64,000 nt of DNA from Paenarthrobacter ureafaciens (lineage in GTDB: Bacteria > Actinomycetota > Actinomycetes > Actinomycetales > Micrococcaceae). Made by a program: the position numbers and the translations under genes. Under the pieces are notes generated by a model. It made no database searches, was not told the DNA's origin, and saw only the letters and a program-made list of their open reading frames with translations. The number at the start of each line of letters is the position of its first letter. The first letter of the stretch is position 1. Below, one piece after another: positions 50,787 through 58,900 of this stretch. The stretch covers positions 2,356,001 through 2,420,000 of the forward strand of contig NZ_SBHM01000007.1 in the NCBI RefSeq assembly GCF_004028095.1. The letters are read 5' to 3'.

Positions 50787-51692
50787 TTACTGCGCGGGTG
50801 CGGGAACCGGGAAGAACACGCGGGGGTCCTGCAGCAGTGCGGGGTAGTCGAAGTCGGAGCGCTTGATCACGTTGGTGACCTCGAAGTTGCGGGCGAAACG
50901 GCCCTCAACCGTGATGGGCCGGCCTTGGATGAGCCCGACAGCGAACGTCTGTCCACCGTCGAACGGGACTGCGACCTCCGTTTTACCGGGGAGCGTGCTG
51001 AAGGCCTGGTCCTGGGCGGCGCGCTTACGCGTGGGCTTCTTCTCCCGCTGCACCGGACGCTTCTTCGGCGCGCCGAGGTTGCGGCGGGACTTCTCTTCCT
51101 CGTACACGAACTGGTACTCGTCCGGGCTGGCGACGGGGCGCGCCTTCCCGTGCGGGGGCAGGCTCACGGTCTCCAGTTGCTCCGGCCGGAGCTCACCCAC
51201 GGGTGCGCGGACGATCCAGAGCCGGTCCTCTTCGGGGTCCTCGGGGTGGAATTCGTGCCGCGGCTCGGGCCAGACGTAATCCAGCCGTTCCTCGATCCCC
51301 GGGAAGAGTTCGCGGTAGTGCTTGGGGTCCTTGCCCGCCAGCTTGGACCGGTGGCTGAGGTGCAGTTCTTCCTCGCCAAGCCACCACGGCATGGGGATCT
51401 TGGCGGCATAGTCAGGGTGCGCAGCCTGCGGCGCGAACTCCGCGATGTTGTCACGGGTGTTGTCCGGGTGCCCACGCTTGACCCATTCATCCACCATCGC
51501 CAGCCCGTACATGGTGAGGGCGGGAACGTGGCCCATCCACATGCGCACAGCGGGGTGGTTCTGCCAGCCGTACTCAGGGATGACCAATGCGCGGAGCACT
51601 TGGAGGGCTTCGACGCGCTGCTTGCCGAGCCTTGAGGTGTCCAGCGCGGCGGCGCTCTCACGGAAATCGGCGAAGGGGAGGAAAGTCTGCAT
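50787..51692 (-). CDS. MSMEG_6728-family protein of unknown function
   Basis: 301 residues from ATG 51692. The N-terminal 160 residues contain the family motifs MQTFLPFADFRESAAALDTS, RLGKQRVEALQVLRAL, GWQNHPAVRMWMGHVPALTM and DEWVKRGHPDNT, which resemble pyrimidine-dimer DNA glycosylase-like proteins of mycobacteria. The C-terminal 140 residues (DRLWIVRAPVGELRPEQLET through RKRAAQ, then VPFDGGQTFAVGLI) form a separate Lys/Arg-rich domain of unknown type. It is divergent from the deaminase gene at 51776. Confidence 0.85.
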   Translation of the reverse strand: MQTFLPFADFRESAAALDTSRLGKQRVEALQVLRALVIPEYGWQNHPAVRMWMGHVPALTMYGLAMVDEWVKRGHPDNTRDNIAEFAPQAAHPDYAAKIPMPWWLGEEELHLSHRSKLAGKDPKHYRELFPGIEERLDYVWPEPRHEFHPEDPEEDRLWIVRAPVGELRPEQLETVSLPPHGKARPVASPDEYQFVYEEEKSRRNLGAPKKRPVQREKKPTRKRAAQDQAFSTLPGKTEVAVPFDGGQTFAVGLIQGRPITVEGRFARNFEVTNVIKRSDFDYPALLQDPRVFFPVPAPAQ

Positions 51693-51732
51693 CCTTTCAG
51701 TTTGGGGGTGCATCGCCGCAGAACCAAGTTGA

Positions 51733-51746
51733 GTGTCCGGGGACAC
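51733..51746. promoter_or_regulatory. palindrome between divergent MSMEG_6728 and deaminase genes
   Basis: GTGTCC-GG-GGACAC (51733-51746), perfect 6-bp arms, in the 83-nt divergent gap. Candidate operator; it shares the GTGTCCGG core with the palindrome at 16736. A -10-like TAGAGT (51764-51769) lies 6 nt before the deaminase GTG, which suggests a leaderless mRNA. Confidence 0.4.
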
Positions 51747-51775
51747 GCGAAGACGATTCGGCCTAGAGTTGTCGA

Positions 51776-52807
51776 GTGGAAACTATTGGCGAGAAAACGA
51801 CGACGACGGCGCCCCCGGTTGCCGAACTGCACCTGCACATCGAAGGGACTCTCCAGCCCGAGCTGATCTTCTCCCTGGCTGAACGCAACGGGATCGACCT
51901 TCCGTACCAGGACATCGACGAACTGCGCGAGAAGTACGAGTTCAGGGACCTCCAGTCCTTCCTGGACCTCTACTACGCAAACATGGCTGTCCTGCAGACC
52001 GAGCAGGATTTCACGGACATGACCTGTGACTACTTGAAGCGGGCCGCGGCCGGTGGCGTACGCCATGCGGAGATCATGATGGACCCTCAGGCACACGTGT
52101 CCCGTGGTGTGGCTTTGGAGACCTGCGTGAACGGCGTGGCCAAAGCGCTGGCAACGTCCAAGGAGGATTTCGGCGTTTCTACGATGCTCATTGCCGCCTT
52201 CCTGAGGGACATGCCCGAGGACTCCGCGTTGGACGTGCTGGAGCAGCTCCTTGACATGAACGCACCGATCGCCGGCATCGGGCTGGACTCCGCAGAGGTG
52301 GGCAATCCGCCGTCGAAATTTGAGCGACTCTACCAGCGCGCCGGCGAGGCGGGCCTGCGGAGGATCGCGCACGCGGGTGAGGAGGGTCCGGCGTCGTACA
52401 TCACCGAGGCCTTGGACCTCCTGCACGTCGAGCGGATCGACCACGGCATCCGGTGCATGGAGGACACTGAGGTCGTGCAGCGGCTGGTTGCCGAACAGGT
52501 GCCGTTGACCGTGTGCCCCTTGTCAAACGTCCGGCTCCGGGCTGTGGACAAACTCGAAGACCATCCCTTGCCGGAAATGCTCGCCATCGGCCTGAACGTT
52601 AGTGTTAACTCCGATGATCCCGCGTACTTCGGCGGCTACGTGGACGACAACTACCAGCAACTGGTGAAAGTCCACGGCTTCTCCGTACCGGAGCAGGCGA
52701 CTCTGGCGGCGAACTCCATCCGGAGTTCGTTCGCGAGCGATCAGCGCAAAGCGGAGTTGCTGGAGGAAGTCACCCAGTGGGTCAAGGAGTCGCTGCCGCC
52801 GCAGTGA
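51776..52807 (+). CDS. adenosine/adenine deaminase-family enzyme, adenine-deaminase type
   Basis: 343 residues from GTG 51776. Metal-dependent amidohydrolase of the ADA family: first histidine pair in VAELHLHIEGTLQPELI, ARRHAEIMMDPQAH-type region (VRHAEIMMDPQAHVSRG), IAHAGEEGP, then ERIDHGIRCMED and SVNSDDPAYFGG with the catalytic Asp. ELHxHIEGTLxPE is the pattern of prokaryotic/yeast adenine deaminases, whereas adenosine deaminases have ELHxHLDG, so adenine is the more likely substrate. It works in purine salvage in the cytoplasm and stands as a single gene. Confidence 0.9.
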   Translation: METIGEKTTTTAPPVAELHLHIEGTLQPELIFSLAERNGIDLPYQDIDELREKYEFRDLQSFLDLYYANMAVLQTEQDFTDMTCDYLKRAAAGGVRHAEIMMDPQAHVSRGVALETCVNGVAKALATSKEDFGVSTMLIAAFLRDMPEDSALDVLEQLLDMNAPIAGIGLDSAEVGNPPSKFERLYQRAGEAGLRRIAHAGEEGPASYITEALDLLHVERIDHGIRCMEDTEVVQRLVAEQVPLTVCPLSNVRLRAVDKLEDHPLPEMLAIGLNVSVNSDDPAYFGGYVDDNYQQLVKVHGFSVPEQATLAANSIRSSFASDQRKAELLEEVTQWVKESLPPQ

Positions 52808-52846
52808 TTTCGCCGCTGTAGCCGAGACTCCTCCATCACTTGGGGC

Positions 52847-52873
52847 GTCGTGAATGTCACACTCGGTCACGAC
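52847..52873. terminator. inverted repeat downstream of the deaminase gene
   Basis: GTCGTGA (52847-52853) and TCACGAC (52867-52873), perfect 7-bp arms with a 13-nt loop, 40 nt after the stop. It could be a weak terminator or an operator for the next gene. Confidence 0.35.
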
Positions 52874-52928
52874 ACACGGTGTTTACCTTTCGCAGTCGCG
52901 GGAATTAACAAATCATTGGCAAACTGCT

Positions 52929-52944
52929 GGGTGAGTATTCACCC
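52929..52944. promoter_or_regulatory. palindrome in the leader of the winged-helix/X25 gene
   Basis: GGGTGA-GTAT-TCACCC, perfect 6-bp arms, 14 nt upstream of the ATG and just before the GAAGGAG ribosome site. The encoded protein has its own DNA-binding domain, so autoregulation is possible. Confidence 0.4.
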
Positions 52945-52958
52945 ATTGAAGGAGAAGC

Positions 52959-53780
52959 ATGGGCGCGAACACCGCCGAGAACATCAATCATCGTTTGAAG
53001 GCCGTACTGGACATCCTCGCCGAGAATGTCTGGTCCGAGGAGAAGCTGAATGCCGGTGAAGTCCTGGCCGAAGCAACCGCCCGCGTTCCGTTCAACGCCC
53101 ACGAGGCTGAACTGCTGAGCGGCGGGATTCCGCGCGGCCACAAGACCCTGACATCCGCTTCGGCCAAGCTGGTCAAGGCGGGCTGGCTGGTCAAGGGACG
53201 TTCCGGCTGGACCATCCCGGAAGAGGGCTTGCGCGCGACCGTCGCCTTCCCGGACGCTGCGGCTTTCGCGGCAGCGCTCGACGCCGGAACCCCCATTCCG
53301 GACGATGTCGCCGTCCCGACTGCCCCGCCTGCGAAGCCGAAGACCAAGCGTGCTGCCGGCAAGAAAGCTGCCCCCAAGGCCGCTGCCGCGAAGGAAGCCG
53401 CGCCCAAGGCCACGGCTGCCAAGAAGACGACGCGCAAGGCACCGGCCAAGGCTGAAGCTGCATCCGCCGTCGAGACCTTGCCTCAGCCAGAAGCCGTTGC
53501 GGTTGCCGGGGACTTCAACAAGATCCTCGGTGCCCCCGAGGATTGGGCTCCCCAGTACGACGAAACCCAGATGGAGTTCAACCCGCTGGTGCAGGTCTGG
53601 TCCCTGTCCGCCGAGCTCCCGGCAGGTTTCTACACGTACAAGATCGCGCTGAACCGTTCGTGGAACGAGAACTACGGTGCCTTCGGAGTCCGCGACGGTG
53701 CCAACCATGAGTTGAACCACGACGGCGGCCCGGTCACCATCACGTACAGCCACGCAACGCACGATATCGTGGTGGCGTAG
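52959..53780 (+). CDS. winged-helix protein fused through a histone-like linker to a pullulanase X25-type domain
   Basis: 273 residues. Residues 1-95 look like a winged helix (HRLKAVLDILAENVWSEEKL, HKTLTSASAKLVKAGWLVKG, SGWTIPEEGLRA). Residues about 120-170 are an Ala/Lys/Pro linker (AAGKKAAPKAAAAKEAAPKA) like bacterial histone-H1 or HU tails, suited to non-specific DNA binding. Residues 178-273 match the X25/starch-binding module of amylopullulanases: VAVAGDFNKILGAPEDWAPQ, QVWSLSAELPAGFYTYKIAL, NRSWNENYGAFGVRDGAN and a final ITYSHATHDIVVA. There is no signal peptide, so the X25 domain works in the cytoplasm. The combination is unusual; a glycogen-linked nucleoid protein or regulator is a hypothesis. 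Confidence 0.85.
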   Translation: MGANTAENINHRLKAVLDILAENVWSEEKLNAGEVLAEATARVPFNAHEAELLSGGIPRGHKTLTSASAKLVKAGWLVKGRSGWTIPEEGLRATVAFPDAAAFAAALDAGTPIPDDVAVPTAPPAKPKTKRAAGKKAAPKAAAAKEAAPKATAAKKTTRKAPAKAEAASAVETLPQPEAVAVAGDFNKILGAPEDWAPQYDETQMEFNPLVQVWSLSAELPAGFYTYKIALNRSWNENYGAFGVRDGANHELNHDGGPVTITYSHATHDIVVA

Positions 53781-53810
53781 CCTCCAACCGCAGTAAGACT
53801 CACGAATCCG

Positions 53811-53859
53811 GCCCTTGTCCGCTGATCCTTCCCTTGTGGGTGGAGCAGCGGGCAAGGGC
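53811..53859. terminator. hairpin between the winged-helix/X25 and acylphosphatase genes
   Basis: GCCCTTGTCCGCTG (53811-53824) pairs with CAGCGGGCAAGGGC (53846-53859) with one G-T pair and a 21-nt loop, 31 nt after the stop. Probable terminator. Confidence 0.55.
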
Positions 53860-53880
53860 TGGGTTCGTTAAGGTGGGTCC

Positions 53881-54165
53881 ATGGCAGCAGATGCAGTGAG
53901 GCTCACCGCGCGTGTTTCCGGCGTGGTCCAGGGGGTTGGTTTTCGCTACCGGACGGCCCGTAAGGCCGACGAGCTGCTGCTCACGGGCACGGTCCGCAAC
54001 CTCTCCGACGGCACAGTGGAAGTTGTTGCCGAGGGCCCGCGCCACGACGTCCAACGGCTCCTGGACTGGCTGGATTCTTCCCACGCGCCCGGCCGTGTGG
54101 AGCGCGTGGACTCGGAGTTGTCCGAGGCCACGGGCGAATTCGCAGGGTTTGGGATAGCCGGCTAG
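53881..54165 (+). CDS. acyP: acylphosphatase
   Basis: 94 residues, standard length. The phosphate-binding loop VSGVVQGVGFRYRTARKAD carries the catalytic Arg22, and Asn40 lies in VRNLSDGTVEVVAEG. The enzyme hydrolyses acyl phosphates such as acetyl or carbamoyl phosphate in the cytoplasm. Nothing around it points to a special partner. The convergent 58-residue gene ends 6 nt after its stop. Confidence 0.96.
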   Translation: MAADAVRLTARVSGVVQGVGFRYRTARKADELLLTGTVRNLSDGTVEVVAEGPRHDVQRLLDWLDSSHAPGRVERVDSELSEATGEFAGFGIAG

Positions 54166-54170
54166 GTCCC

Positions 54171-54347
54171 CTACGAGTTGTTTCGTTCTTCAGCCAGGAT
54201 CGTGGCTGTGTCCGTCGTCAACTTCACGCGATTAATGTTGGCGAAATCCACAGCGGCTGCCGCTGCGGGTCGCACACTTCCCGATTGCAGCAATTGCTGG
54301 AACGGTGTTGTGGTTGCCGGAACCTCAACTTCGCTATCGTGGGTCAT
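54171..54347 (-). CDS. 58-residue small protein, possibly an orphan antitoxin-like protein
   Basis: Read on the minus strand from ATG 54347 to TAG 54171: a hydrophilic 58-residue protein with PFQQLLQSGSVRPAAAAVDF in the middle and an ILAEERNNS end. AGGA is 8 nt upstream of the ATG and an inverted repeat (CAATC/GATTG, 54352-54366) lies just before it. The size and the short helix-rich sequence resemble antitoxins of the Phd/VapB kind, but no toxin gene is adjacent and the match is weak. It could be co-transcribed with the ArsR-SRPBCC gene 31 nt upstream. Confidence 0.55.
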   Translation of the reverse strand: MTHDSEVEVPATTTPFQQLLQSGSVRPAAAAAVDFANINRVKLTTDTATILAEERNNS

Positions 54348-54351
54348 TTAG

Positions 54352-54366
54352 CAATCCTAGCGATTG
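54352..54366. promoter_or_regulatory. dyad in front of the 58-residue gene
   Basis: CAATC (54352-54356) and GATTG (54362-54366) flank CTAGC in the 31-nt gap before the small gene. Possible operator if the small protein is a DNA-binding antitoxin. Confidence 0.3.
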
Positions 54367-54378
54367 TTCACGGGCTGG

Positions 54379-55131
54379 TCAGGCGTACATCAACGAGCCC
54401 GGGGTAGTCAGGGTTTCACCGGTTTCCAGCCAGGTCTTCAAGCCGGAGAGAATCATGGGCCAGCCGCCGTACAGTTGGTCGTTGGCGCCTTCGCGGAGTT
54501 GATCGTGGGTCACGGTGAGATGGCACGAGTCGCCCACCGGCTCGATCTCCCACGTGATGCGCGACGTGCCTTCAGCCTTCACGTCCTCGCCCCACAGTGC
54601 GGTCATGGTCTGAACCAGCCGACGCGGGGGATCCACCTCGATGTTCTCACCCTCGCCGAGGGGGGCATCCGCTTTCACGTTGTGCATCTGGAACTTCCCG
54701 CCAGGGGTCCAGTCCGAGGTGAACGTGTTTCCGAACTGGTACTTGCTGCGGATCTCGCTGGTGGTGATGGCCTCCCAGAGCCGCTCCGGGGTGGTCTTGA
54801 TGTAAATCTCGAAGATCTTTTCCATGGGACTTTCCAATCTGGATTTGAGGTCGCTGAGGGCAGCGGCCCATGGCTCCGCATATTTGCTCACCCAACGATC
54901 GTGGATGAGCCGGATGGGTACCGGATTCAGGAAGTGCAGTTTTTCACGCCCCCGACGGCGGGTCACCACAAGGCCTGCCTCTTCCAGCAGCTTGAGGTGC
55001 TTGGCGATGCCGAAACGGGTCATCTCGAACCGGGCTCCCAAGGCAGAGAGGGTCTGCCCGTCCTCGCGGAACAACTCGTCGAGCAATTCCCGACGGGTTG
55101 GATCAGCGAGGGCTTTGAACACTAGGTCCAT
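54379..55131 (-). CDS. ArsR-type winged helix fused to an SRPBCC (AHSA1-like) ligand domain
   Basis: 250 residues from ATG 55131. The N-terminal 100 residues are an ArsR-like helix-turn-helix (FKALADPTRRELLDELFRED, then MTRFGIAKHLKLLEEAGLVV). The C-terminal 150 residues are an SRPBCC/Bet v 1 fold (IYIKTTPERLWEAITTSEIR, TSDWTPGGKFQMHNV, DSCHLTVTHDQLREG, YGGWPMILSGLKTWLETGE). In most genomes these are separate adjacent genes; here they are one protein that can bind both DNA and a hydrophobic ligand. The predicted promoter contains an operator-like palindrome between its -35 and -10 boxes, and the ATG is only 7 nt beyond the -10 box. Confidence 0.92.
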   Translation of the reverse strand: MDLVFKALADPTRRELLDELFREDGQTLSALGARFEMTRFGIAKHLKLLEEAGLVVTRRRGREKLHFLNPVPIRLIHDRWVSKYAEPWAAALSDLKSRLESPMEKIFEIYIKTTPERLWEAITTSEIRSKYQFGNTFTSDWTPGGKFQMHNVKADAPLGEGENIEVDPPRRLVQTMTALWGEDVKAEGTSRITWEIEPVGDSCHLTVTHDQLREGANDQLYGGWPMILSGLKTWLETGETLTTPGSLMYA

Positions 55132-55138
55132 GAGCCCT

Positions 55139-55168
55139 ACGATAGGTGACCATTTAGTCACATGTCAA
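55139..55168 (-). promoter_or_regulatory. promoter and internal operator of the ArsR-SRPBCC gene
   Basis: Minus-strand reading: TTGACA (55168-55163), 18-nt spacer, TATCGT (55144-55139). The spacer holds the inverted repeat GTGAC-TAAATG-GTCAC (55146-55161), so a bound ArsR-type dimer would shut the promoter. The ATG follows the -10 box by 7 nt, which implies a leaderless transcript. Confidence 0.6.
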
Positions 55169-55296
55169 CGGTTTCTCTTCGGGTTCCCCTCCGCGTTCTC
55201 TTCGCGGGGCCGAGGTCGCTGGAAGCGTGCGTGGACGCTGGTCCCTTCGTAGGTCCTGGCACGTTTCCGGCGAACTCGGGAAGGGGAGGCCGTCGA

Positions 55297-56634
55297 CTAG
55301 AGGTTGGTACGCACCACTGCGCCTTGTGCGACGACGGTGCTCACCTTCTCGAGCGCCGAACCGTCGGTCAGGGGATCGGCGTCGACAATGACGACGTCGG
55401 CGAGCGAGCCCCGTACAAGGCGGCCGACGGCGTCGCCACGGCCAAGCAGCCGTGCGGCGTTGGTGGTGGCGGCCTGCAAGGCTTCCAGCGGGGTCAGGCC
55501 GGCCTCCGACAGCAACCGGACCTCGGTGCCGATCGGAGTGACGTCGGTACCGAACGAGTCGGTGCCGGCAATGATCGTCACGCCCGCGTCCTTGGCGGCG
55601 CGGACGGCAGCTTGGAGGATGGGCGTGTATTCCTTGCCCCGGGCGGCGAGGATCGGGTTGGCGGACGTGGCCATGCTGGTGATCGCATCCATGGTGGGCG
55701 TGAAGTATGTTCCGCGGCGGGCCATGTCGTGGATGGTTGCTTCGCTGACGAACACACCGTGTTCGATGCTGCGCACGCCGGCCCGGACGGCGCCGTCGAT
55801 GCCTTCAGCACTGTACGCGTGGCATAGCACTCCGGCGCCCTTGGCGGCTTTGACGATTGCCCCGATCTGCTCCACGTCGTACACCAGTTCGCGGGGGTCC
55901 TGTTCGGGAAGGCCCGCCCGCGGGTTGGCCCGGGTCTTGATCACTTCAGCGCCGCGTTTAATGTTGACCCGGGTCAGGTAGGCCAGATCCTGGGTCTCCG
56001 TCACGCCGTTCTTGAGCATCGCCAAGGGGGCCAGGTCCGGGTCGGCCAACAGCGAGTCGCCCTGGTCCGGTGAAATGAAGAGGCCGGCGGCTGTCATCCG
56101 TGGCGAGATGCCCGGAGACCAGGACGGTACGGCAGCCAAAGCGATGTCCTGGTAGAAGGAGCTTGAACCGCTGCGGACGCTGGTGGCGCCGCTTTGGAGC
56201 AGGAGTCGGGCATCGGCCAGCGCGTTGGCATGGACGTGCGCGTCCACAAGGCCGGGAAGGACCCACCGACCCGTTGCGTTGAGGACACGGGCACGCTGTA
56301 CGACGGCGGCAACGGCCTTGCGCGTTTCGTCGCGGCTACCGACGGCAGCCACTTTGCCGCCGTCGAGAACCACGACGCCGTCAGCCACGGCGTCGCCGGT
56401 CTTGGGGTCGACCACCGTTCCGCCTTCGATGATCAGGGCCTGGGTGGTGAGGGCCTTGCCCGGGTAGTTCGGGCCTGAATTGGGGTTGTCGGCCAGGGCC
56501 GGGGGAGCCGAGACCATCTGGGCGGCGAGCCCGGCTACCGAGATTCCTGCCAGCGCGGCAGCTCCGGCGAGGACTCCGCGGCGGGGCAGCTCACTTTTTG
56601 GCGTGGGTGCTGAGGTGTGGTCGTGGTTGCACAT
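55297..56634 (-). CDS. Tat-exported amidohydrolase-family protein
   Basis: 445 residues from ATG 56634, with GGAG 7 nt upstream. A twin-arginine signal is visible (LPRRGVLAGAAALAGISVAG), so the enzyme is exported folded. Metal-site motifs of the amidohydrolase superfamily are GLVDAHVHANALADA (His-x-His), VLCHAYSAEG, SIEHGV and IAGTDSFG, in the order of imidazolonepropionase-like enzymes. It probably hydrolyses a cyclic amide or ester outside the membrane; the substrate is unknown. No operon partner is evident: it stands 137 nt from the next minus-strand gene. Confidence 0.9.
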   Translation of the reverse strand: MCNHDHTSAPTPKSELPRRGVLAGAAALAGISVAGLAAQMVSAPPALADNPNSGPNYPGKALTTQALIIEGGTVVDPKTGDAVADGVVVLDGGKVAAVGSRDETRKAVAAVVQRARVLNATGRWVLPGLVDAHVHANALADARLLLQSGATSVRSGSSSFYQDIALAAVPSWSPGISPRMTAAGLFISPDQGDSLLADPDLAPLAMLKNGVTETQDLAYLTRVNIKRGAEVIKTRANPRAGLPEQDPRELVYDVEQIGAIVKAAKGAGVLCHAYSAEGIDGAVRAGVRSIEHGVFVSEATIHDMARRGTYFTPTMDAITSMATSANPILAARGKEYTPILQAAVRAAKDAGVTIIAGTDSFGTDVTPIGTEVRLLSEAGLTPLEALQAATTNAARLLGRGDAVGRLVRGSLADVVIVDADPLTDGSALEKVSTVVAQGAVVRTNL

Positions 56635-56770
56635 CGTTGTACTCCTGGAGGAAATGCCGGAACGCAATGGCCATTGGTTCTACTTTGGTATTCCAGATTG
56701 CAGGAAGTCGATGCGGAAATGCAAGCTTTTAGATGAAACCCGGAAGCGCAAGGATGATTTGGTATGCCAA

Positions 56771-57202
56771 TCAGCCGAAGACTACCGTACCGTCCTCCTC
56801 GATCCTCCAGCCGGGGTTGTAGCCGATTTCCCACACGATGCCGTTCGGATCCTGGACGTGCCCGTGGAAGATGCCGCCGAATGCCCCTGCCTGCGCGGGC
56901 TTCAGCACGGTGCCGCCGGCTGCGACGAGCTCCTCGATGGTGGCGACCACTTCTTCCTGGCTTCCGACGTTGTGTGAAAGGGTCACCCCGCTGACACCGG
57001 CGGTTGTTGCGCCTGAGGCGAGGTCCTGGTCGAATTTCCCGGCGTCGAAGAGGCCCAGTACCTGGCCGGGTGCAACCTGGAAGAAGATGATCTCCCCGGG
57101 CACATCCAGGAGGGGCTCCCAACCGAGCCCGTCCTGGTAGAAGGTCCGGGCCCGGTTGAGGTCCTGCGTGGCAAACGTGATGAAGTGCAGTCGCTGGTCC
57201 AT
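56771..57202 (-). CDS. VOC-superfamily (glyoxalase/bleomycin-resistance-like) protein
   Basis: 143 residues with two beta-alpha-beta-beta-beta modules: [20 protein letters not shown] and [20 protein letters not shown], then [20 protein letters not shown] and [34 protein letters not shown]. The final E-x-G pattern is common in glyoxalase-like proteins, where it binds metal. Function may be a ring-cleaving or lyase-like enzyme or a binding protein. It stands alone. Confidence 0.88.
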   Translation of the reverse strand: MDQRLHFITFATQDLNRARTFYQDGLGWEPLLDVPGEIIFFQVAPGQVLGLFDAGKFDQDLASGATTAGVSGVTLSHNVGSQEEVVATIEELVAAGGTVLKPAQAGAFGGIFHGHVQDPNGIVWEIGYNPGWRIEEDGTVVFG

Positions 57203-57238
57203 GCGGGCAATGCTAGTCCGCAGGTCCCGCTGCGGAGG

Positions 57239-58003
57239 CTAGCTGAGGTGCTGGCGGGTGCCGTTGATGTCCGCCGCGGGAGCGGCGAAGAGCGCCGCGA
57301 TGTGTTCGGCGAGAGCGTTGACGTGCGTGTAGCCGGGGAATTTGCGGTGCGGGGCCGCTTCCTTCATGGCGTCATCCAGCAGTGCCTTCACCACGAAGAC
57401 GGTTGCCGCCGAGGTCTGTTCCTTGGGCTCGGTTTTGTGGCCGGACTGTGCTGCGTTGAAACCGTCTGCAACTCCCAGGACCCACGCTTCCGAGGCTGCC
57501 TTGATGGCCGAGTACGCAGCGCCGCCCGCCGTGGGCTTGGCCGCGCTCGTGGCCGACACGATTGCCAGCCTGCCTCGCGGGGAAGCTTCCAGGTCGGCGT
57601 AGAAAGCGCGCGAAGTGTTGCGCAACGTGGTCATGATGCTGGTGTGGAGGACGTCCCAGTCCTCATCTTTCTGGCCCGTGATGCCTTCGCCGCCACGCCA
57701 GCCGCCCACCAGGTGGATGAGTCCGTCCACGTGCCCAAGGTCATTTCGGACCGAGGCCGCAAGCTTTTCCACTGCCTCGCGGTTGGCGAGATTGCAGGTG
57801 TAGGGCGTCACGCCGTCGAGGTTTTCCGCAAGCGCTTCAAGGCGTGCGGCGTCGAGATCGACGGCGGCCACCCGCGCTCCCAGCGCGACGAGCGCCTTGA
57901 CCACCGTTTGCCCTGCAGCGCTTGTGGAACCGGCCACGACTACGTTGAGCTGCGGGGCGGTTGCAGAGGTTGCCACGTCGTTGTGGTCGTTCGTGTTGGG
58001 CAC
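57239..58003 (-). CDS. SDR-family oxidoreductase
   Basis: 254 residues from GTG 58003, with AAGGA 7-9 nt upstream; the frame is open to 58054 but without a ribosome site. Cofactor motif VVVAGSTSAAGQTVVKALVA, then DGLIHLVGGW, the Ser in IVSATSAAKP and the catalytic YSAIK in AAYSAIKAASEAWVLGVADG. The region around SGHKTEPKEQTSAATVFVVK replaces the usual loop near the substrate pocket. Substrate unknown. Confidence 0.9.
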   Translation of the reverse strand: MPNTNDHNDVATSATAPQLNVVVAGSTSAAGQTVVKALVALGARVAAVDLDAARLEALAENLDGVTPYTCNLANREAVEKLAASVRNDLGHVDGLIHLVGGWRGGEGITGQKDEDWDVLHTSIMTTLRNTSRAFYADLEASPRGRLAIVSATSAAKPTAGGAAYSAIKAASEAWVLGVADGFNAAQSGHKTEPKEQTSAATVFVVKALLDDAMKEAAPHRKFPGYTHVNALAEHIAALFAAPAADINGTRQHLS

Positions 58004-58171
58004 GATGGTGTCCTTCCATGCGGGTGACGATGTTCTACGAAGCGTACCGAGCAACCAGTCAAACTAACGCTCTGACGTGCTGAGCATAAGAAGAACTCCT
58101 GCTTGGAAACGTGCTTGCCGCCCTGAGGCTGCGGGTTGTTGGGTGTTGAGAGCAGGTGGGAGGATGGCTCT

Positions 58172-58861
58172 GTGGAACCCCTTTTCAACTTCCTCGGCAA
58201 TTATTGGTGGCTGGTTTTCGTCTTTGGCGGCATGGCCGGTGGATGGGCCAAGTCGATCTCCAAGGCCAACGAGCGCCGCCACCGTCGCAAGGTGGAGCTG
58301 TACAGGTTGAAGAACCAGCAGGTGGTTGCGGAGCAGGCAAGCCAAGCCGAGGTTGCAGTGCTCATGGCCGCTCACGACGCCGTGAACCACAAGTGGCTCG
58401 ACTATGAACTGGACGTTGGAAAGCTCATCGACTATCCGCTGATGAGTGATGTGCGGGAGCCGCTGACCGTAGCTTTCCTGCGAGCCAAAAAAGAAGCCGA
58501 CGGCCTGCGTCCAGCGGCGGCTGCGGACATCACGACGGCGGCAAGGCTCGCCGAATACCGGTCGGCGGTCCGCAGCTACGAGATCGCCTTCGAAATTGCC
58601 GAACACGAAGCCAAGCGCATCAAGGACGCCAACTTCACCGGCCCCGAACGCGATCGACTGGCCACTGCGCGGAAGCTGTTGAGGATCGCCGAGGACGTTG
58701 CCGCGACGCCCGCCGAACGTCAGACGGCCTACAAGCGTGCCCGTAAAGAGCTTGATGGCCTGATCGTACTGCCCGACGTTACCCTGGCTGCGCTCGAAGC
58801 AAAGGTGGCCGGGATGATCGACGCCAGGCGCGATCCGGAGGCGGACGCTCAGATGGCGTAG
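58172..58861 (+). CDS. membrane-anchored coiled-coil protein
   Basis: 229 residues from GTG 58172, chosen because GGGAGG lies 8 nt upstream; TTG 58136 would add 12 residues without support. One N-terminal hydrophobic segment (LFNFLGNYWWLVFVFGGMAGGW) is followed by a basic stretch and a long charged helix (about 40-130, KANERRHRRKVELYRLKNQQ onward), consistent with a cytoplasmic coiled coil. No family is recognised. It is divergent from the SDR gene and ends before a hairpin. Confidence 0.75.
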   Translation: MEPLFNFLGNYWWLVFVFGGMAGGWAKSISKANERRHRRKVELYRLKNQQVVAEQASQAEVAVLMAAHDAVNHKWLDYELDVGKLIDYPLMSDVREPLTVAFLRAKKEADGLRPAAAADITTAARLAEYRSAVRSYEIAFEIAEHEAKRIKDANFTGPERDRLATARKLLRIAEDVAATPAERQTAYKRARKELDGLIVLPDVTLAALEAKVAGMIDARRDPEADAQMA

Positions 58862-58900
58862 GGCCGCTCCGGCGGGCCTCCACGACCTTCTTTGGACAAA

